A stretch of DNA of 37,236 nucleotides from Stenotrophomonas chelatiphaga (GTDB taxonomy: Bacteria; Pseudomonadota; Gammaproteobacteria; Xanthomonadales; Xanthomonadaceae), in assembly GCF_001431535.1 (NCBI RefSeq), contig NZ_LDJK01000029.1, forward strand, positions 1 to 37,236, given 5' to 3'. The translations under genes were made by a program, and so were the position numbers. Below the pieces are notes generated by a model. It made no database searches, was not told the DNA's origin, and saw only the letters and a list, made by a program, of their open reading frames with translations. Below are positions 19,164-27,831 of this stretch, piece after piece; position 1 is the stretch's first letter, and every line of letters begins with the position of its first letter.

Positions 19164-19634
19164 TCAGATCTCCGAAGCCAGCTCGTCGAGCAGCGCCTTG
19201 TGGGCGTTGGCATCGATTTCGCGCTTGAGCAGCTTCTCCGCGCCGCTTACGGCCAGTGCGGAAACCTGCTTGCGCAGTTCTTCGCGGGCACGGTTGGCAG
19301 CGAGGTCGATTTCAGCCTGGGCCAGTTCTTTCTGGCGGTTGGCTTCGGTGATCGCTTCGTTCTTGGCGGCTTCAACGATCTGGTTGGCGCGCGCGTGGGC
19401 CTGGTCAATGATTTCATTGGCCTTGCCGCGGGCTTCCTTCAGCGCTTCGTTGACCTTGTCCTGTGCCTGGGCGAGGTCCTTCTGGCTGCGATCGGCAGCG
19501 GCGAGACCTTCAGCGATCTTCTGCTGGCGCTCTTCGATCGCGTTCATCAGGGGCGGCCAGATCTTGGTCGCGATGATCCAGATCAGGGCAGCAAAGGCCA
19601 GGGCCTGGGCGATGAGGGTAAAACCGATATCCAT
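19164..19634 (-). CDS. atpF: ATP synthase F0 b subunit
   Basis: The 156-residue peripheral stalk protein has one N-terminal membrane helix (about 5-25, [20 protein letters not shown]) then a long charged helix rich in A, E, K and Q that dimerises as a right-handed coiled coil. Length equals the E. coli b subunit. It forms the stator with delta. It lies 114 bp after atpE. Confidence 0.96.
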   Translation of the reverse strand: MDIGFTLIAQALAFAALIWIIATKIWPPLMNAIEERQQKIAEGLAAADRSQKDLAQAQDKVNEALKEARGKANEIIDQAHARANQIVEAAKNEAITEANRQKELAQAEIDLAANRAREELRKQVSALAVSGAEKLLKREIDANAHKALLDELASEI

Positions 19635-19748
19635 TGTTTTCGCTCAGTCAGTGGTGACGGGGTGGACGTGCCGCCTTGCGGGCGGCACCTCCGAACCTTC
19701 ATCCGCAACCAGGCGCCGAAGCGCCCGGTCGTTTCACTTGGGGCTGGA

Positions 19749-20090
<342 letters not shown>

Positions 20091-20116
20091 CTAACGGATG
20101 AAGGGTGCAGCGAAAA

Positions 20117-20905
20117 TCAGTGAGCGTCTTCCGACAGGCTCAGGTACACGATGGACAGCATCATGAAGATGAAGGCCTGCAGCGGAATCACCAGCAGGTG
20201 GAACAGCATCCAGCCGAAGCCGGCGAACGCACCTGCGAAGATGCCGGCGATACCTGCACCGCCCAGCACCCAGATCAGCAGGAACACGATTTCACCGCCG
20301 AACATGTTGCCGAACAGTCGCATTGCCAGCGAAATCGGCTTGCTCAGCCATTCCACGATGTTCAGGATCAGGTTGAACGGCATCATCCACTTGCCGAACG
20401 GGGCGGTCAGGAATTCCTTGGTGAAGCCGCCGATGCCCTTGGCGCGCAGCGCGAAGAACAGCATCAGGAAGAACACGCTGATCGACATGCCCAGGGTGGC
20501 ATTGACGTCGGCGGTCGGCACCGGCTTCCAGTACGGCACGCCGAGCATTTCCAGCGGCACGGCGATGAAGTCGGCCGGGATCATCTTGATGAGGTTCATC
20601 AGGAGGATCCAGAAGAAGATCGTGATCGCGATCGGGGTCACCAGCTTGCTGGTGCCGTGGTAGGTGTCCTTGGCCTGGCGGTCAACGAACTCCAGGCAGA
20701 TCTCCACGAAGGCCTGCCACTTGCCCGGCACGCCGGCCGTGGCATTGCGGGTCGCCATCCAGAAGGCGAAAACCATCACCAGACCCATCAGGACCGACGT
20801 GGCGATGGTATCCAGGTGCAGCGCCCACGGGCTGCCGTGCCCAACGGTGAGGTTGTGCAGGTGATGCTGGATATAGGAGGTGGGTGTCAGCGCCTCGCCT
20901 GCCAT
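20117..20905 (-). CDS. atpB: ATP synthase F0 a subunit
   Basis: The 262-residue stator membrane subunit provides the two proton half-channels. The essential arginine is Arg196 in ISLAMRLFGNMFGGE. The N-terminal region has the conserved TPTSYIQHHLHNLTVG and the C-terminus ends in LSIVYLSLSEDAH. Five or six helices are seen. It lies 65 bp before atpE and 32 bp after atpI. Confidence 0.97.
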   Translation of the reverse strand: MAGEALTPTSYIQHHLHNLTVGHGSPWALHLDTIATSVLMGLVMVFAFWMATRNATAGVPGKWQAFVEICLEFVDRQAKDTYHGTSKLVTPIAITIFFWILLMNLIKMIPADFIAVPLEMLGVPYWKPVPTADVNATLGMSISVFFLMLFFALRAKGIGGFTKEFLTAPFGKWMMPFNLILNIVEWLSKPISLAMRLFGNMFGGEIVFLLIWVLGGAGIAGIFAGAFAGFGWMLFHLLVIPLQAFIFMMLSIVYLSLSEDAH

Positions 20906-20937
20906 GTGTCCGGAACCTTAGTTATTAAGAAATTCGA

Positions 20938-21336
20938 TCAACGCCTGGCCAGAGCCAGGACCTGGAACATCAAGCCGACCGCGATACCGGCCAGCAGTGC
21001 CACCGCCGGCAGCCTGAACACCAGGATGCCTACGATCAACACGCCAAACACCACGGCCCACTTGGCAACGACGGCGATGATCAGCCTTGCCATTGCCGAA
21101 CCGGCTGCCTGTACCCCGCCGCCCAACGCCATCCGTGCCGCCACCCAACCACCCGCCGCAACAGCGAGACCGGAAAGCAGTGCGCCAAGCGCATGTTTCG
21201 GACTCACCAGCAGGAAGCCAAGGGCCAGGACAATCACCGCGGCCAGCGGGTAGACCGCGGCGCGCAGCATCAGTCGCCGACCCGGATCAACGGAATTCAG
21301 CACAGAGACGTCCCGCACATTTGGAGTGAAAGGCAT
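20938..21336 (-). CDS. atpI: ATP synthase assembly/accessory protein I
   Basis: The 132-residue protein has four membrane helices (LRAAVYPLAAVIVLALGFLL, ALGALLSGLAVAAGGWVAAR, and two C-terminal). Position as the first gene of the atp operon and topology match AtpI/UncI, which helps assemble the c ring. The family is poorly conserved in sequence, so the name rests largely on position. The start at 21336 lies about 28 nt after the predicted transcript start. Confidence 0.82.
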   Translation of the reverse strand: MPFTPNVRDVSVLNSVDPGRRLMLRAAVYPLAAVIVLALGFLLVSPKHALGALLSGLAVAAGGWVAARMALGGGVQAAGSAMARLIIAVVAKWAVVFGVLIVGILVFRLPAVALLAGIAVGLMFQVLALARR

Positions 21337-21370
21337 GAGGCAGCAGCGTGGTGCCTCGTCGAGCCGCCAA

Positions 21371-21400
21371 ATTATAGCAATGGGACAATTTGCGAGACAA
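21371..21400 (-). promoter_or_regulatory. Promoter of the atp operon
   Basis: On the minus strand a perfect -10 TATAAT (21376-21371) is preceded by TTGTCT (21400-21395) with an 18-bp spacer. The expected start is near 21364, 28 nt before atpI. This is the best housekeeping-sigma promoter in the window, in keeping with high expression. Confidence 0.8.
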
Positions 21401-21547
21401 CCGCTGCGTGTTCATCCCGGATCGATGCAAGTTGCGGGATGACCGGGATTTTTCCTGCCGGGGGCGGGACAATCAGGCCCAGCGGGGCTCCCGCCCTTGC
21501 GGCGGTGCAGCATTGAACTTTCGTCGCGACGGTGTGTCCAAGCTTCC

Positions 21548-21627
21548 GACCTGCACTCTCTCATCCTCGTCGGCGCAGTTCTGCAGGTCTGCATGGGGTC
21601 CCGCCGCTGCCCGGCGGGACTTTTTTT
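21548..21627 (+). ncRNA. Candidate small RNA or terminated leader
   Basis: A perfect 8-bp stem GACCTGCA (21548-21555) / TGCAGGTC (21582-21589) encloses a 26-nt C/U-rich loop (CTCTCTCATCCTCGTCGG region). Eight bases later comes a strong intrinsic terminator. This stem plus terminator layout is typical of Hfq-type small RNAs or attenuators. I found no convincing promoter upstream, so the 5' end is unknown and may lie before 21548. It would run divergently from the atp operon. Confidence 0.35.
21598..21627 (+). terminator. Strong intrinsic terminator
   Basis: The stem GTCCCGCC (21598-21605) / GGCGGGAC (21613-21620) is followed at once by seven T residues. No annotated gene ends here on this strand, and the next gene starts 147 bp downstream, so it must end a small RNA or attenuate a leader. 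Confidence 0.85.
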
Positions 21628-21641
21628 GTTCTGCCGTGGCG

Positions 21642-21665
21642 CTCGCCGGGCATGGGCCGGCGCTA
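21642..21665 (-). repeat. REP-like (SMAG-type) hairpin
   Basis: The minus strand reads GTAGCGCCGGCCCATGCCCG then GCGAG, with the intact GTAG head and a near-perfect stem. It lies 15 bp after the terminator and about 110 bp before the outer-membrane protein gene. Confidence 0.65.
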
Positions 21666-21773
21666 CAGGCCCACTGTGAAGACGCCGCCTGCACAATACG
21701 CTCACGCATGGTGGACGCGGACATAGCGATAGTGGCGCAACTTTTCGTTGAACCACTGCAAGGATTCCTGCCG

Positions 21774-22592
21774 ATGCGCCCCATTCCTACCCTGCTCGCT
21801 TTGTCGCTGGTCGCCGTCGGCGCCGGCTTTGCTTCCACCGCGCATGCTGCCGAAGGCGATGACCGCTTCACGCTGCGCCTGGGTGCGATGAACATCGATA
21901 CCGACAACACCATCCGCGGCAGCACGAACATCGCGGGCCAGGACGTGAACCTGAACGAAGATTTCAGCATGGGCGGCAAGGAATGGGAGCCGCGCGTGGA
22001 TGGCGTGTTCCGCTTCAGCGACCGCCAGCGCCTGATCTTCGATTACTTCAAGTGGGACAAGGACCGCCGTGAAGTGCTGAACGACGGCATTGCCTTCGGT
22101 GACATCAACGTGCCGGAAGGCAGCTTCGTCAAGGCTGAACTGAAGTATCAGGTCGCCACCCTGGTGTATGACTACTCGGTGGTCGACACCGACCGCTTCG
22201 ACCTCGGCCTGCAGCTGGGTGCCGAATACGCCAAGATCAGCGCCAAGGGCTATGCCGACCTGGGTACGGTCTACAACGGCCGCTTCCTGGACGAAAGCGA
22301 GAGCGGCGTTGCCCCGGTGGTTGGCGCGCGCCTGACCTTCAATCCGGCCGACCGCTGGATGATCAACCTGCAGGGCCAGTACCTCAACACCAGCTGGGGC
22401 AGCTTCGATGACTACGAAGGCGACCTGAGCCGCGCCAACGCGATCGTCGAATACCGCCTGACCGACAACTTCGGCCTCTTCGCCGGCTACGACTGGTTCA
22501 AGCTGGACGTCGACCAGAAGGGCAGCGACGGCGTGATCGGCCTGAAGCAGGAGTTCAAGGGCCCGGTGGCCGGCGTCAGCCTGTCGTTCTGA
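21774..22592 (+). CDS. Predicted outer-membrane beta-barrel protein
   Basis: The 272-residue protein has a clear signal peptide (MRPIPTLLALSLVAVGAGFA..., cut after AHA near residue 25). The mature part alternates polar and hydrophobic residues (FTLRLGAMNIDTD, RLIFDYFKWD, VATLVYDYSVV, FGLFAGYDWFKLDV) and ends in SLSF, with the C-terminal Phe recognised by the BAM machinery. I do not recognise a specific family with confidence. The start at 21774 has AAGGA upstream; the open frame further upstream crosses the terminator and was rejected. It stands alone, ending at a shared terminator with lpdA. Confidence 0.75.
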   Translation: MRPIPTLLALSLVAVGAGFASTAHAAEGDDRFTLRLGAMNIDTDNTIRGSTNIAGQDVNLNEDFSMGGKEWEPRVDGVFRFSDRQRLIFDYFKWDKDRREVLNDGIAFGDINVPEGSFVKAELKYQVATLVYDYSVVDTDRFDLGLQLGAEYAKISAKGYADLGTVYNGRFLDESESGVAPVVGARLTFNPADRWMINLQGQYLNTSWGSFDDYEGDLSRANAIVEYRLTDNFGLFAGYDWFKLDVDQKGSDGVIGLKQEFKGPVAGVSLSF

Positions 22593-22611
22593 TCCCTCGA
22601 TCCGCGCAATG

Positions 22612-22641
22612 AAAAAACCCCAGGCTTGCCTGGGGTTTTTT
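22612..22641. terminator. Bidirectional intrinsic terminator
   Basis: AAAAAACCCCAGG-CTTG-CCTGGGGTTTTTT is a perfect dyad with A and T tracts on both sides, so it can stop transcripts from the outer-membrane protein gene and from lpdA. Confidence 0.92.
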
Positions 22642-22655
22642 GTTGCCGGGCAAGT

Positions 22656-22677
22656 GCGCCGGGCAGTGCCCCGGCGC
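22656..22677. repeat. GC-rich hairpin, REP-like core
   Basis: GCGCCGGG-CAGTGC-CCCGGCGC is a perfect 8-bp stem just past the lpdA stop. It resembles the stem of the REP family but lacks the GTAG head. Confidence 0.4.
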
Positions 22678-22685
22678 GTGCCGGC

Positions 22686-24497
22686 TTACTTCTTCTTCGG
22701 CATGTACAGGTCGGTGATCGTGCCGTCGTAGATTTCCGAGGCCATCGCCACCGATTCGCTCAGCGTGGGATGGGCGTGGATGGTGTGGCCGATATCTTCG
22801 GCTTCCGCCCCCATCTCGATGGCCAGGCCGATTTCCGCCAGCAGGTCACCCGCGTGCACGCCGACGATGGCGCCACCGATGATGCGATGGGTTTCCTCGT
22901 CGAAGATCAGCTTGGTGAAACCTTCGGTGCGACCGATGCCGATGGCACGGCCACTGGCCGCCCACGGGAACTTCGCCACGCCGACCTTCAGGCCCTTGGC
23001 CTTCGCTTCGGTTTCGGTCACGCCGACCCAGGCGATTTCCGGGTTGGTGTAGGCCACCGACGGAATCACCCGTGCGACCCATTCCTTCTTGTGCCCCGCA
23101 GCGACTTCAGCGGCCAGCTTGCCCTCATGGGTGGCCTTGTGGGCCAGCATCGGATTGCCCACGATGTCGCCGATCGCGAAGATGTGCGGCACGTTGGTCC
23201 GCATCTGGCGGTCAACCGGGATGAAACCGCGATCGGACACCTGCACGCCGGCGTTCTCCGCACCGATCTTGGCGCCATTCGGCGAGCGGCCCACGGCCAC
23301 CAGCACGCGGTCGAACGTGCCCTGCGGCAAGGCGGGCGTCTCGCCTTCGGCGGCGGCTTCGAAGGTCACCGTCACGCCCTTGGCGTCGGCAGTGACGCCT
23401 GACGCCTTGGTCTTCAGGTGCACGTCCACGCCCTGCTTCTTCAGGCGGTCCGCCAACGGCTTGACCAGGTCCTTGTCGGCGCCCGGCATCAGCTGGTCCA
23501 TGAACTCCACCACGGTGACCTTGCTGCCCAGTGCGGCATACACGGTGGCCATTTCCAGCCCGATGATGCCGCCACCGACGACCAGCAGCGAACCCGGCAC
23601 GTCGGCCAGTTCCAGCGCGTCGGTGGAGTCCATCACGCGCGGGTCGTCCCACGGGAAGTTCGGCAGCTTCACGGCCTGCGAGCCGGCCGCGATGATGCAC
23701 TGCTGGAACCGCAGCAGCTGGGTGCTGCCGTCTTCGGCGGTGATTTCCAGTTCGTTGGCCGATACGAAGCGGCCCACGCCCTGCACGCTGCGCACCTTGC
23801 GCTGCTTGGCCATCCCGGCCAGGCCCTTGGTCAGCTGGCCGACCACCTTTTCCTTGTACTGGCGCAGCTTGTCCAGGGTGATCTTCGGCGCACCGAATTC
23901 GACGCCGAAATCGCCGGCATGGGCGACTTCATCGATCACCGCCGCGGCATGCAGCAGCGCCTTGGACGGAATGCAGCCGACATTGAGGCAGACGCCGCCC
24001 AGGCTGGCGTAACGCTCCACGATGACGGTATCCAGGCCGACGTCGGCGGCGCGGAAGGCCGCGGTATAACCGCCCGGACCGGAGCCCAGCACGACCATCG
24101 CGCATTCGATGTCGGCAGCCTTGCCGGAAGACAGTGCAGGCTTCGGCGCGGCCGGTTCAGCCGGCGCGCGGTGCGACGGGGTAACCGGCGGCTTGCTGTT
24201 CGGTGCAGCGGCCACGGGCGCAGCGGCCTTGGCCGGCGCAGCCGGTGCAGCGCCCTCGCCTTCCGCTTCCAGCAGCACCACGACGGCGCCTTCGGACAGC
24301 GTATCGCCGAGCTTGACCTTCACTTCCTTGACCACGCCGGCAGCCGAGGACGGCACTTCCAGCGTTGCCTTGTCCGATTCCAGGGTCAGCAGACCCTGGT
24401 CCTTCTTCACCGTGTCGCCGACGGCGACCAGTAGTTCAATCACCGGCACATCGCTGTAATCACCGATGTCGGGAACCTTGACTTCAATCGTGGCCAT
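22686..24497 (-). CDS. lpdA: Dihydrolipoamide dehydrogenase (E3) with N-terminal lipoyl domain
   Basis: E3 reoxidises the dihydrolipoyl group of the pyruvate dehydrogenase complex, passing electrons by FAD to NAD+. The 603-residue protein is longer than plain E3 (about 475) because of an N-terminal lipoyl domain (1-80, lipoyl Lys43 in ESDKATLEV) and an Ala/Pro linker (about 81-125). The E3 core has the FAD motif GSGPGG (138-143), the redox pair in GGVCLNVGCIPSK (Cys170/Cys175), the NAD motif VVGGGIIGLEMA and the catalytic HAHPTLSE. The start at 24497 has AAGGAA upstream. It follows aceF by 107 bp and is probably its operon partner. Such fused E3 proteins are known in several proteobacteria. 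Confidence 0.95.
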   Translation of the reverse strand: MATIEVKVPDIGDYSDVPVIELLVAVGDTVKKDQGLLTLESDKATLEVPSSAAGVVKEVKVKLGDTLSEGAVVVLLEAEGEGAAPAAPAKAAAPVAAAPNSKPPVTPSHRAPAEPAAPKPALSSGKAADIECAMVVLGSGPGGYTAAFRAADVGLDTVIVERYASLGGVCLNVGCIPSKALLHAAAVIDEVAHAGDFGVEFGAPKITLDKLRQYKEKVVGQLTKGLAGMAKQRKVRSVQGVGRFVSANELEITAEDGSTQLLRFQQCIIAAGSQAVKLPNFPWDDPRVMDSTDALELADVPGSLLVVGGGIIGLEMATVYAALGSKVTVVEFMDQLMPGADKDLVKPLADRLKKQGVDVHLKTKASGVTADAKGVTVTFEAAAEGETPALPQGTFDRVLVAVGRSPNGAKIGAENAGVQVSDRGFIPVDRQMRTNVPHIFAIGDIVGNPMLAHKATHEGKLAAEVAAGHKKEWVARVIPSVAYTNPEIAWVGVTETEAKAKGLKVGVAKFPWAASGRAIGIGRTEGFTKLIFDEETHRIIGGAIVGVHAGDLLAEIGLAIEMGAEAEDIGHTIHAHPTLSESVAMASEIYDGTITDLYMPKKK

Positions 24498-24604
24498 GGT
24501 GGTTTCCTTCATGCCCGCGCGGGAAGGCCGGCGGGCGTCTGCTGCAGTTCGTCACGCGGCCGCGCGCATCGCGGCGGCCACACGGAGGGGGCTTGCCGGC
24601 TCGG

Positions 24605-26326
24605 TCAGAGCAGCACGCGGCGCATGTCCGCCAGTACCTGCGACAGGTAGGTGGTGAAGCGTGCGGCCAGTGCGCCGTCGATGACCCGATGGTCGTAGCT
24701 CAGCGACAGCGGCAGCATCAGCTTCGGTGCGAATTCCTTGCCATTCCAGACCGGCTGGATGGACGACTTGGACACGCCGAGGATCGCCACTTCCGGTGCG
24801 TTGACGATCGGCGTGAACGCGGTGCCACCGATACCGCCGAGCGAGCTGATCGAGAAGCAGCCGCCGCTCATGTCGGCCGGACCCAGCTTGCCGTCACGCG
24901 CCTTCTTGGCCAGTTCGCCGCTTTCCTGCGCGATCTGCACCACGCCCTTCTTGTCGACGTCGCGGACCACCGGAACGACCAGGCCGTTCGGAGTGTCGGC
25001 GGCGAAGCCGATGTTGAAGTACTTCTTCAGGGTCAGGTTCTCGCCGCTGGCATCCAGCGAGGCGTTGAACTCCGGGAACTTCTTCAGCGCTGCGGCACTG
25101 GCCTTGACCAGGAAGGCGAGCATGGTCAGCTTGATGCCGGCCTTCTCGTTCTCCTTGTTCAGCGCCACGCGCAGGGCTTCCAGATCGGTGATGTCGGCCT
25201 GTTCGAACTGGGTGACGTGCGGGATCATGGCCCAGTTGCGCGCCAGGTTCGCACCGGAAATCTTCTTGATGCGCGACAGCGGCTGGACCTCGACTTCACC
25301 GAACTTGCTGAAGTCGACCTTCGGCCACGGCAGCAGGTTCAGGCCACCGCCGGCCGCGGCCGATGCAGGCGCGCCAGCGGCAGCGCCGCCGGTGAGTGCA
25401 GCCTTGACGAACTTCTGCACGTCGCCCTTGGTGATGCGGCCACCCTTCTCGGTGCCGTTGATCTGCAGCAGGTCCACGCCCAGTTCGCGGGCGAACACGC
25501 GCACCGCCGGGGTGGCATAGGGCACCTTGGCCGGCAGCACGCTGTCGGCATTGAACTGCACCGGCGGGCTGGTCGGCGCACCGGCCGAGGGCGCACTGGC
25601 GATCTCGCGCTGGGCCAGCTTGTCCGGCTGCTGCTGGACCGCGACCGGCTCCACCTTGGTGGCGGTTTCGGCGGCAGCCGGAGCCGCAGCAGCGTTGCCC
25701 GCGGCCGGGGCCGGGGCAGCAGCGCCTTCGGCTTCAATGATCGCCACCAGCTTGCCCTGCGACAGGGTGTCACCGACCTTGACCTTGATCTCCTTGACCA
25801 CGCCGGCGACCGACGAGGGCACTTCCATCGTCGCCTTGTCGCTTTCCAGCGTGACCAGCCCCTGGTCCTTCTTCACCGTATCGCCGACGGCGACCAGGAT
25901 TTCGATGACCGGGATGTCACTGTAATCGCCGATGTCCGGCACCAGCGCTTCCACCGCGCCACCGCTGGCGGCGGCAGCCGGGGCAGCAGGTGCAGGCGCA
26001 CTCGCGGCGGCCGGCGCAGAGGTCTCGACCTTTGCCGGCGCAGGCGCGGCGGCGGCGGCCGGCTTGGCGGCCGGTGCCTCGCCGTCGGCCACTTCGATCA
26101 GCGCCACGACCTTGCCTTCGGACAGGTTGTCGCCGACCTTCACCTTGATTTCCTTGACCACGCCGGCGACCGACGAGGGCACTTCCATCGTCGCCTTGTC
26201 GCTTTCCAGCGTGACCAGCCCCTGGTCCTTCTTGACCGTGTCGCCGACGGCGACCAGCACCTCGATTACCGGGATATCGCTGTAGTCACCGATATCGGGG
26301 ACGAGGGCTTCCTTGATTTCGGCCAT
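24605..26326 (-). CDS. aceF: Dihydrolipoamide acetyltransferase (E2 of pyruvate dehydrogenase)
   Basis: E2 is the structural core of the complex and transfers acetyl groups to CoA. The 573-residue protein has two lipoyl domains (lipoyl Lys44 and Lys164, exactly 120 residues apart) joined by Ala/Pro linkers. A peripheral-subunit-binding domain (about 265-308, ATPAVRVFARELGVDL) and a catalytic domain (about 335-573, active site SYDHRVIDGA near 546) follow. The start at 26326 (MAEIKEALVPDIGDY) has GGAG upstream; a long N-terminal extension in the same frame is unconserved. No aceE lies in the window, so E1 must be encoded elsewhere. The substrate is called pyruvate from the domain style; a 2-oxoglutarate role is less likely. 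Confidence 0.93.
   Translation of the reverse strand: MAEIKEALVPDIGDYSDIPVIEVLVAVGDTVKKDQGLVTLESDKATMEVPSSVAGVVKEIKVKVGDNLSEGKVVALIEVADGEAPAAKPAAAAAPAPAKVETSAPAAASAPAPAAPAAAASGGAVEALVPDIGDYSDIPVIEILVAVGDTVKKDQGLVTLESDKATMEVPSSVAGVVKEIKVKVGDTLSQGKLVAIIEAEGAAAPAPAAGNAAAAPAAAETATKVEPVAVQQQPDKLAQREIASAPSAGAPTSPPVQFNADSVLPAKVPYATPAVRVFARELGVDLLQINGTEKGGRITKGDVQKFVKAALTGGAAAGAPASAAAGGGLNLLPWPKVDFSKFGEVEVQPLSRIKKISGANLARNWAMIPHVTQFEQADITDLEALRVALNKENEKAGIKLTMLAFLVKASAAALKKFPEFNASLDASGENLTLKKYFNIGFAADTPNGLVVPVVRDVDKKGVVQIAQESGELAKKARDGKLGPADMSGGCFSISSLGGIGGTAFTPIVNAPEVAILGVSKSSIQPVWNGKEFAPKLMLPLSLSYDHRVIDGALAARFTTYLSQVLADMRRVLL
25791..25873. repeat. Exact 83-bp direct repeat within aceF, copy in lipoyl domain 2
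   Basis: These 83 bases are identical, by eye, to 26151-26233, at an offset of 360 bp (120 codons). They encode the strand around the lipoyl lysine. The bases just outside the block differ between copies. Confidence 0.85.
26151..26233. repeat. Exact 83-bp direct repeat within aceF, copy in lipoyl domain 1
   Basis: This is the partner of the block at 25791-25873. The lpdA lipoyl domain has a related but clearly divergent sequence, so the identity is not forced by protein function alone. Confidence 0.85.
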
Positions 26327-26363
26327 GGGGATAACTCCGGCAATCTGGTGTAGGGAATCCTCT

Positions 26364-26393
26364 ATTGTGCGGCCAGCATGGCCCCCTCGCCAA
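26364..26393 (-). promoter_or_regulatory. Candidate aceF-lpdA promoter
   Basis: On the minus strand TTGGCG (26393-26388) and CACAAT (26369-26364) are separated by 18 bp, about 38 nt before the aceF ATG. The spacer holds the dyad GGCCATGCTGGCC, a possible operator. It does not match the PdhR box I know, so the regulator is open. Confidence 0.4.
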
Positions 26394-26528
26394 CCGTTGA
26401 TGGCGTTTTCAGTCCGCACTGTCCCGGGACACGCTGTTGTAGCAGGGCACTTGCGCAGCAACGAAGCGCCGCAGGCCGCTTCCAGTCGGTGGCGTATTGT
26501 CCCGCCACGGTCATCCACACACGCACCT

Positions 26529-27074
26529 TCAACGGCCCTGGCCGGGACCCCGCAGCACCTCGGCCAGCGGCTGCCAGGCCCGGTGCAGCGCCGGCAACGA
26601 TGCGGCCGCGTTGGCCGGACTGGTCGAGGGAAGCGCCAGTACCGGCGCCGACAGCGGTTGCCGCAGGGTGGGAACGATGAAGCGTTGGAACGCGCGATGC
26701 GCCGCCGCTCCGTTGCAGGCCACCAGGCGCAGGTCGGGCAGGCGGTCGATCAGCTCCGCAATCGGATTGGGTACCTCACTGCCGCGCACGATCGCCGCAT
26801 CCAGGCTGCCCTGCCGGCGGCATTGCCCGATCACATCCCACAGGGCAACGCCCGAAGCGCGCAACGCCTGCAGCCGCTGTGCATAGGGCGCCCCCGCATC
26901 AACGCCGCACAGCAGCCCCATCAGCGGCCAGAAACGATTGCGCGGGTGGGCGTAATAGCGGGCCTCACGCAGCGACAGCGCACCCGGCATCGAGCCCAGC
27001 ACCAGCACGCGGGCGCTGCCGTCTGCCTGCGCCGGCAGTCCCGTGCAGAGATCGTTGCGCGTGCTGTCGCTCAT
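26529..27074 (-). CDS. DNA-deoxyinosine/uracil glycosylase family protein
   Basis: The 181-residue protein fits the uracil-DNA glycosylase superfamily, closest in style to the hypoxanthine-DNA glycosylase group (COG3663, family 6). It has motif 1 LGSMPGALSL, then YYAHPRNRFWPLMG with the Asn that serves in catalysis in that family, and the C-terminal motif LPSTSPAN. It would excise deaminated bases for base-excision repair in the cytoplasm. It is the last complete gene before the divergent OmpW pair and is transcribed towards aceF. A Mug-type activity is the alternative. Confidence 0.82.
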   Translation of the reverse strand: MSDSTRNDLCTGLPAQADGSARVLVLGSMPGALSLREARYYAHPRNRFWPLMGLLCGVDAGAPYAQRLQALRASGVALWDVIGQCRRQGSLDAAIVRGSEVPNPIAELIDRLPDLRLVACNGAAAHRAFQRFIVPTLRQPLSAPVLALPSTSPANAAASLPALHRAWQPLAEVLRGPGQGR

Positions 27075-27223
27075 TGTCGCTGCCTTCCTGCAGTACCCAC
27101 GTCACCCCTTAATGGGACCGGTCCGATTCTCTACGTGTGCGCGCGGACCTGTAATGCCGCCTGCTGCATTCCGCGTCGCATTCCGCGCGGCAAGCGCACC
27201 CTCTCTTTCCAAAGGATCTTCCC

Positions 27224-27817
27224 ATGCGTTCCCTGCTCCTGACCACCTGCCTGGTGGCTTTCGCTTCACCTGCTGCATTCGCTGCTGACGACACCGACAC
27301 CGCGTCGAAGAAGCGCATCGGCGTGACCGCCGGCTATACCGTCGGCGATGCCGGCCCGGCGCCCACCGCCAGCATCAGCTACCTGTTCAATGACCACTGG
27401 GCCGCCGAGGTCTGGGGTACGGCAGACAAACTGCAGCAGAACATGCGCATCAAGTCCGGCCCGCGCGTGGGCACCTATGCGCATCAGCCGGTCGCGCTGA
27501 GCGTGCAGTACCACTTCGGCAATGCTGACGCGGTGTTCCGCCCCTTCCTCGGCGTGGGCAGTTTCACGTCGAACATTTCCGACGTGCAGGTCACTGCGCC
27601 GGCGGCTCCGGCGGCGACCAACATTCATGGCAGGAGCAGCGCCGGCTACATCGTCACCGCCGGCCTGGACATGAACATCAATGAAACCTGGTTTGCCCGC
27701 CTCGACGCCCGCCTGCTGTACGCCAGCGACATGCGCCTGGATACCGCAGCGGCGCCGGACCAGGAGATAAAGGGCAGCATGCCAGTTGCGGGCTTCAGCG
27801 TCGGCGCACGTTTCTAG
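27224..27817 (+). CDS. OmpW-family outer-membrane protein (first of tandem pair)
   Basis: The 197-residue protein has a signal peptide (MRSLLLTTCLVAFASPAAFA, cut near residue 20) and a mature eight-strand barrel pattern. OmpW-type segments are APTASISYLFNDHWAAEVWG, QPVALSVQYHFG, FRPFLGVG and the C-terminal GFSVGARF. OmpW proteins form narrow hydrophobic channels and often respond to stress or oxygen state. AAAGGA precedes the ATG. The paralogue at 28050 has the same architecture. The upstream spacer holds the perfect palindrome GGACCGGTCC (27115-27124), whose role is unknown. Confidence 0.9.
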   Translation: MRSLLLTTCLVAFASPAAFAADDTDTASKKRIGVTAGYTVGDAGPAPTASISYLFNDHWAAEVWGTADKLQQNMRIKSGPRVGTYAHQPVALSVQYHFGNADAVFRPFLGVGSFTSNISDVQVTAPAAPAATNIHGRSSAGYIVTAGLDMNINETWFARLDARLLYASDMRLDTAAAPDQEIKGSMPVAGFSVGARF

Positions 27818-27831
27818 AAATGTGCGGGTAT

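Larger units (their letters stand above)
21401..21773. other. Gene-free stretch between atpI and outer-membrane protein gene
   Basis: No protein gene is supported in this divergent spacer. From left to right it holds upstream sequence of the atp promoter, a candidate structured RNA ending in a terminator (21548-21627), a REP-like hairpin (21642-21665), and the unlocated promoter of the gene at 21774. Overlapping long frames here are Arg/Cys/Pro-rich and look like shadows. Confidence 0.5.

Noticed and set aside
21412..21979. Minus-strand frames upstream of the atp promoter
   Set aside because: They cross a strong terminator and a REP hairpin, overlap the signal-peptide region of the outer-membrane protein, and have Arg/Cys/Pro-rich shadow composition.
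24593..26353. 586-residue plus-strand open frame opposite aceF
   Set aside because: It mirrors the repeats of aceF, including the duplicated lipoyl segments, and has shadow-type composition; aceF on the other strand is certain.
26327..26518. 64-residue N-terminal extension of aceF
   Set aside because: The extension is unlike any lipoyl protein, has no ribosome site, and covers the candidate promoter; the ATG at 26326 with GGAG fits the family.
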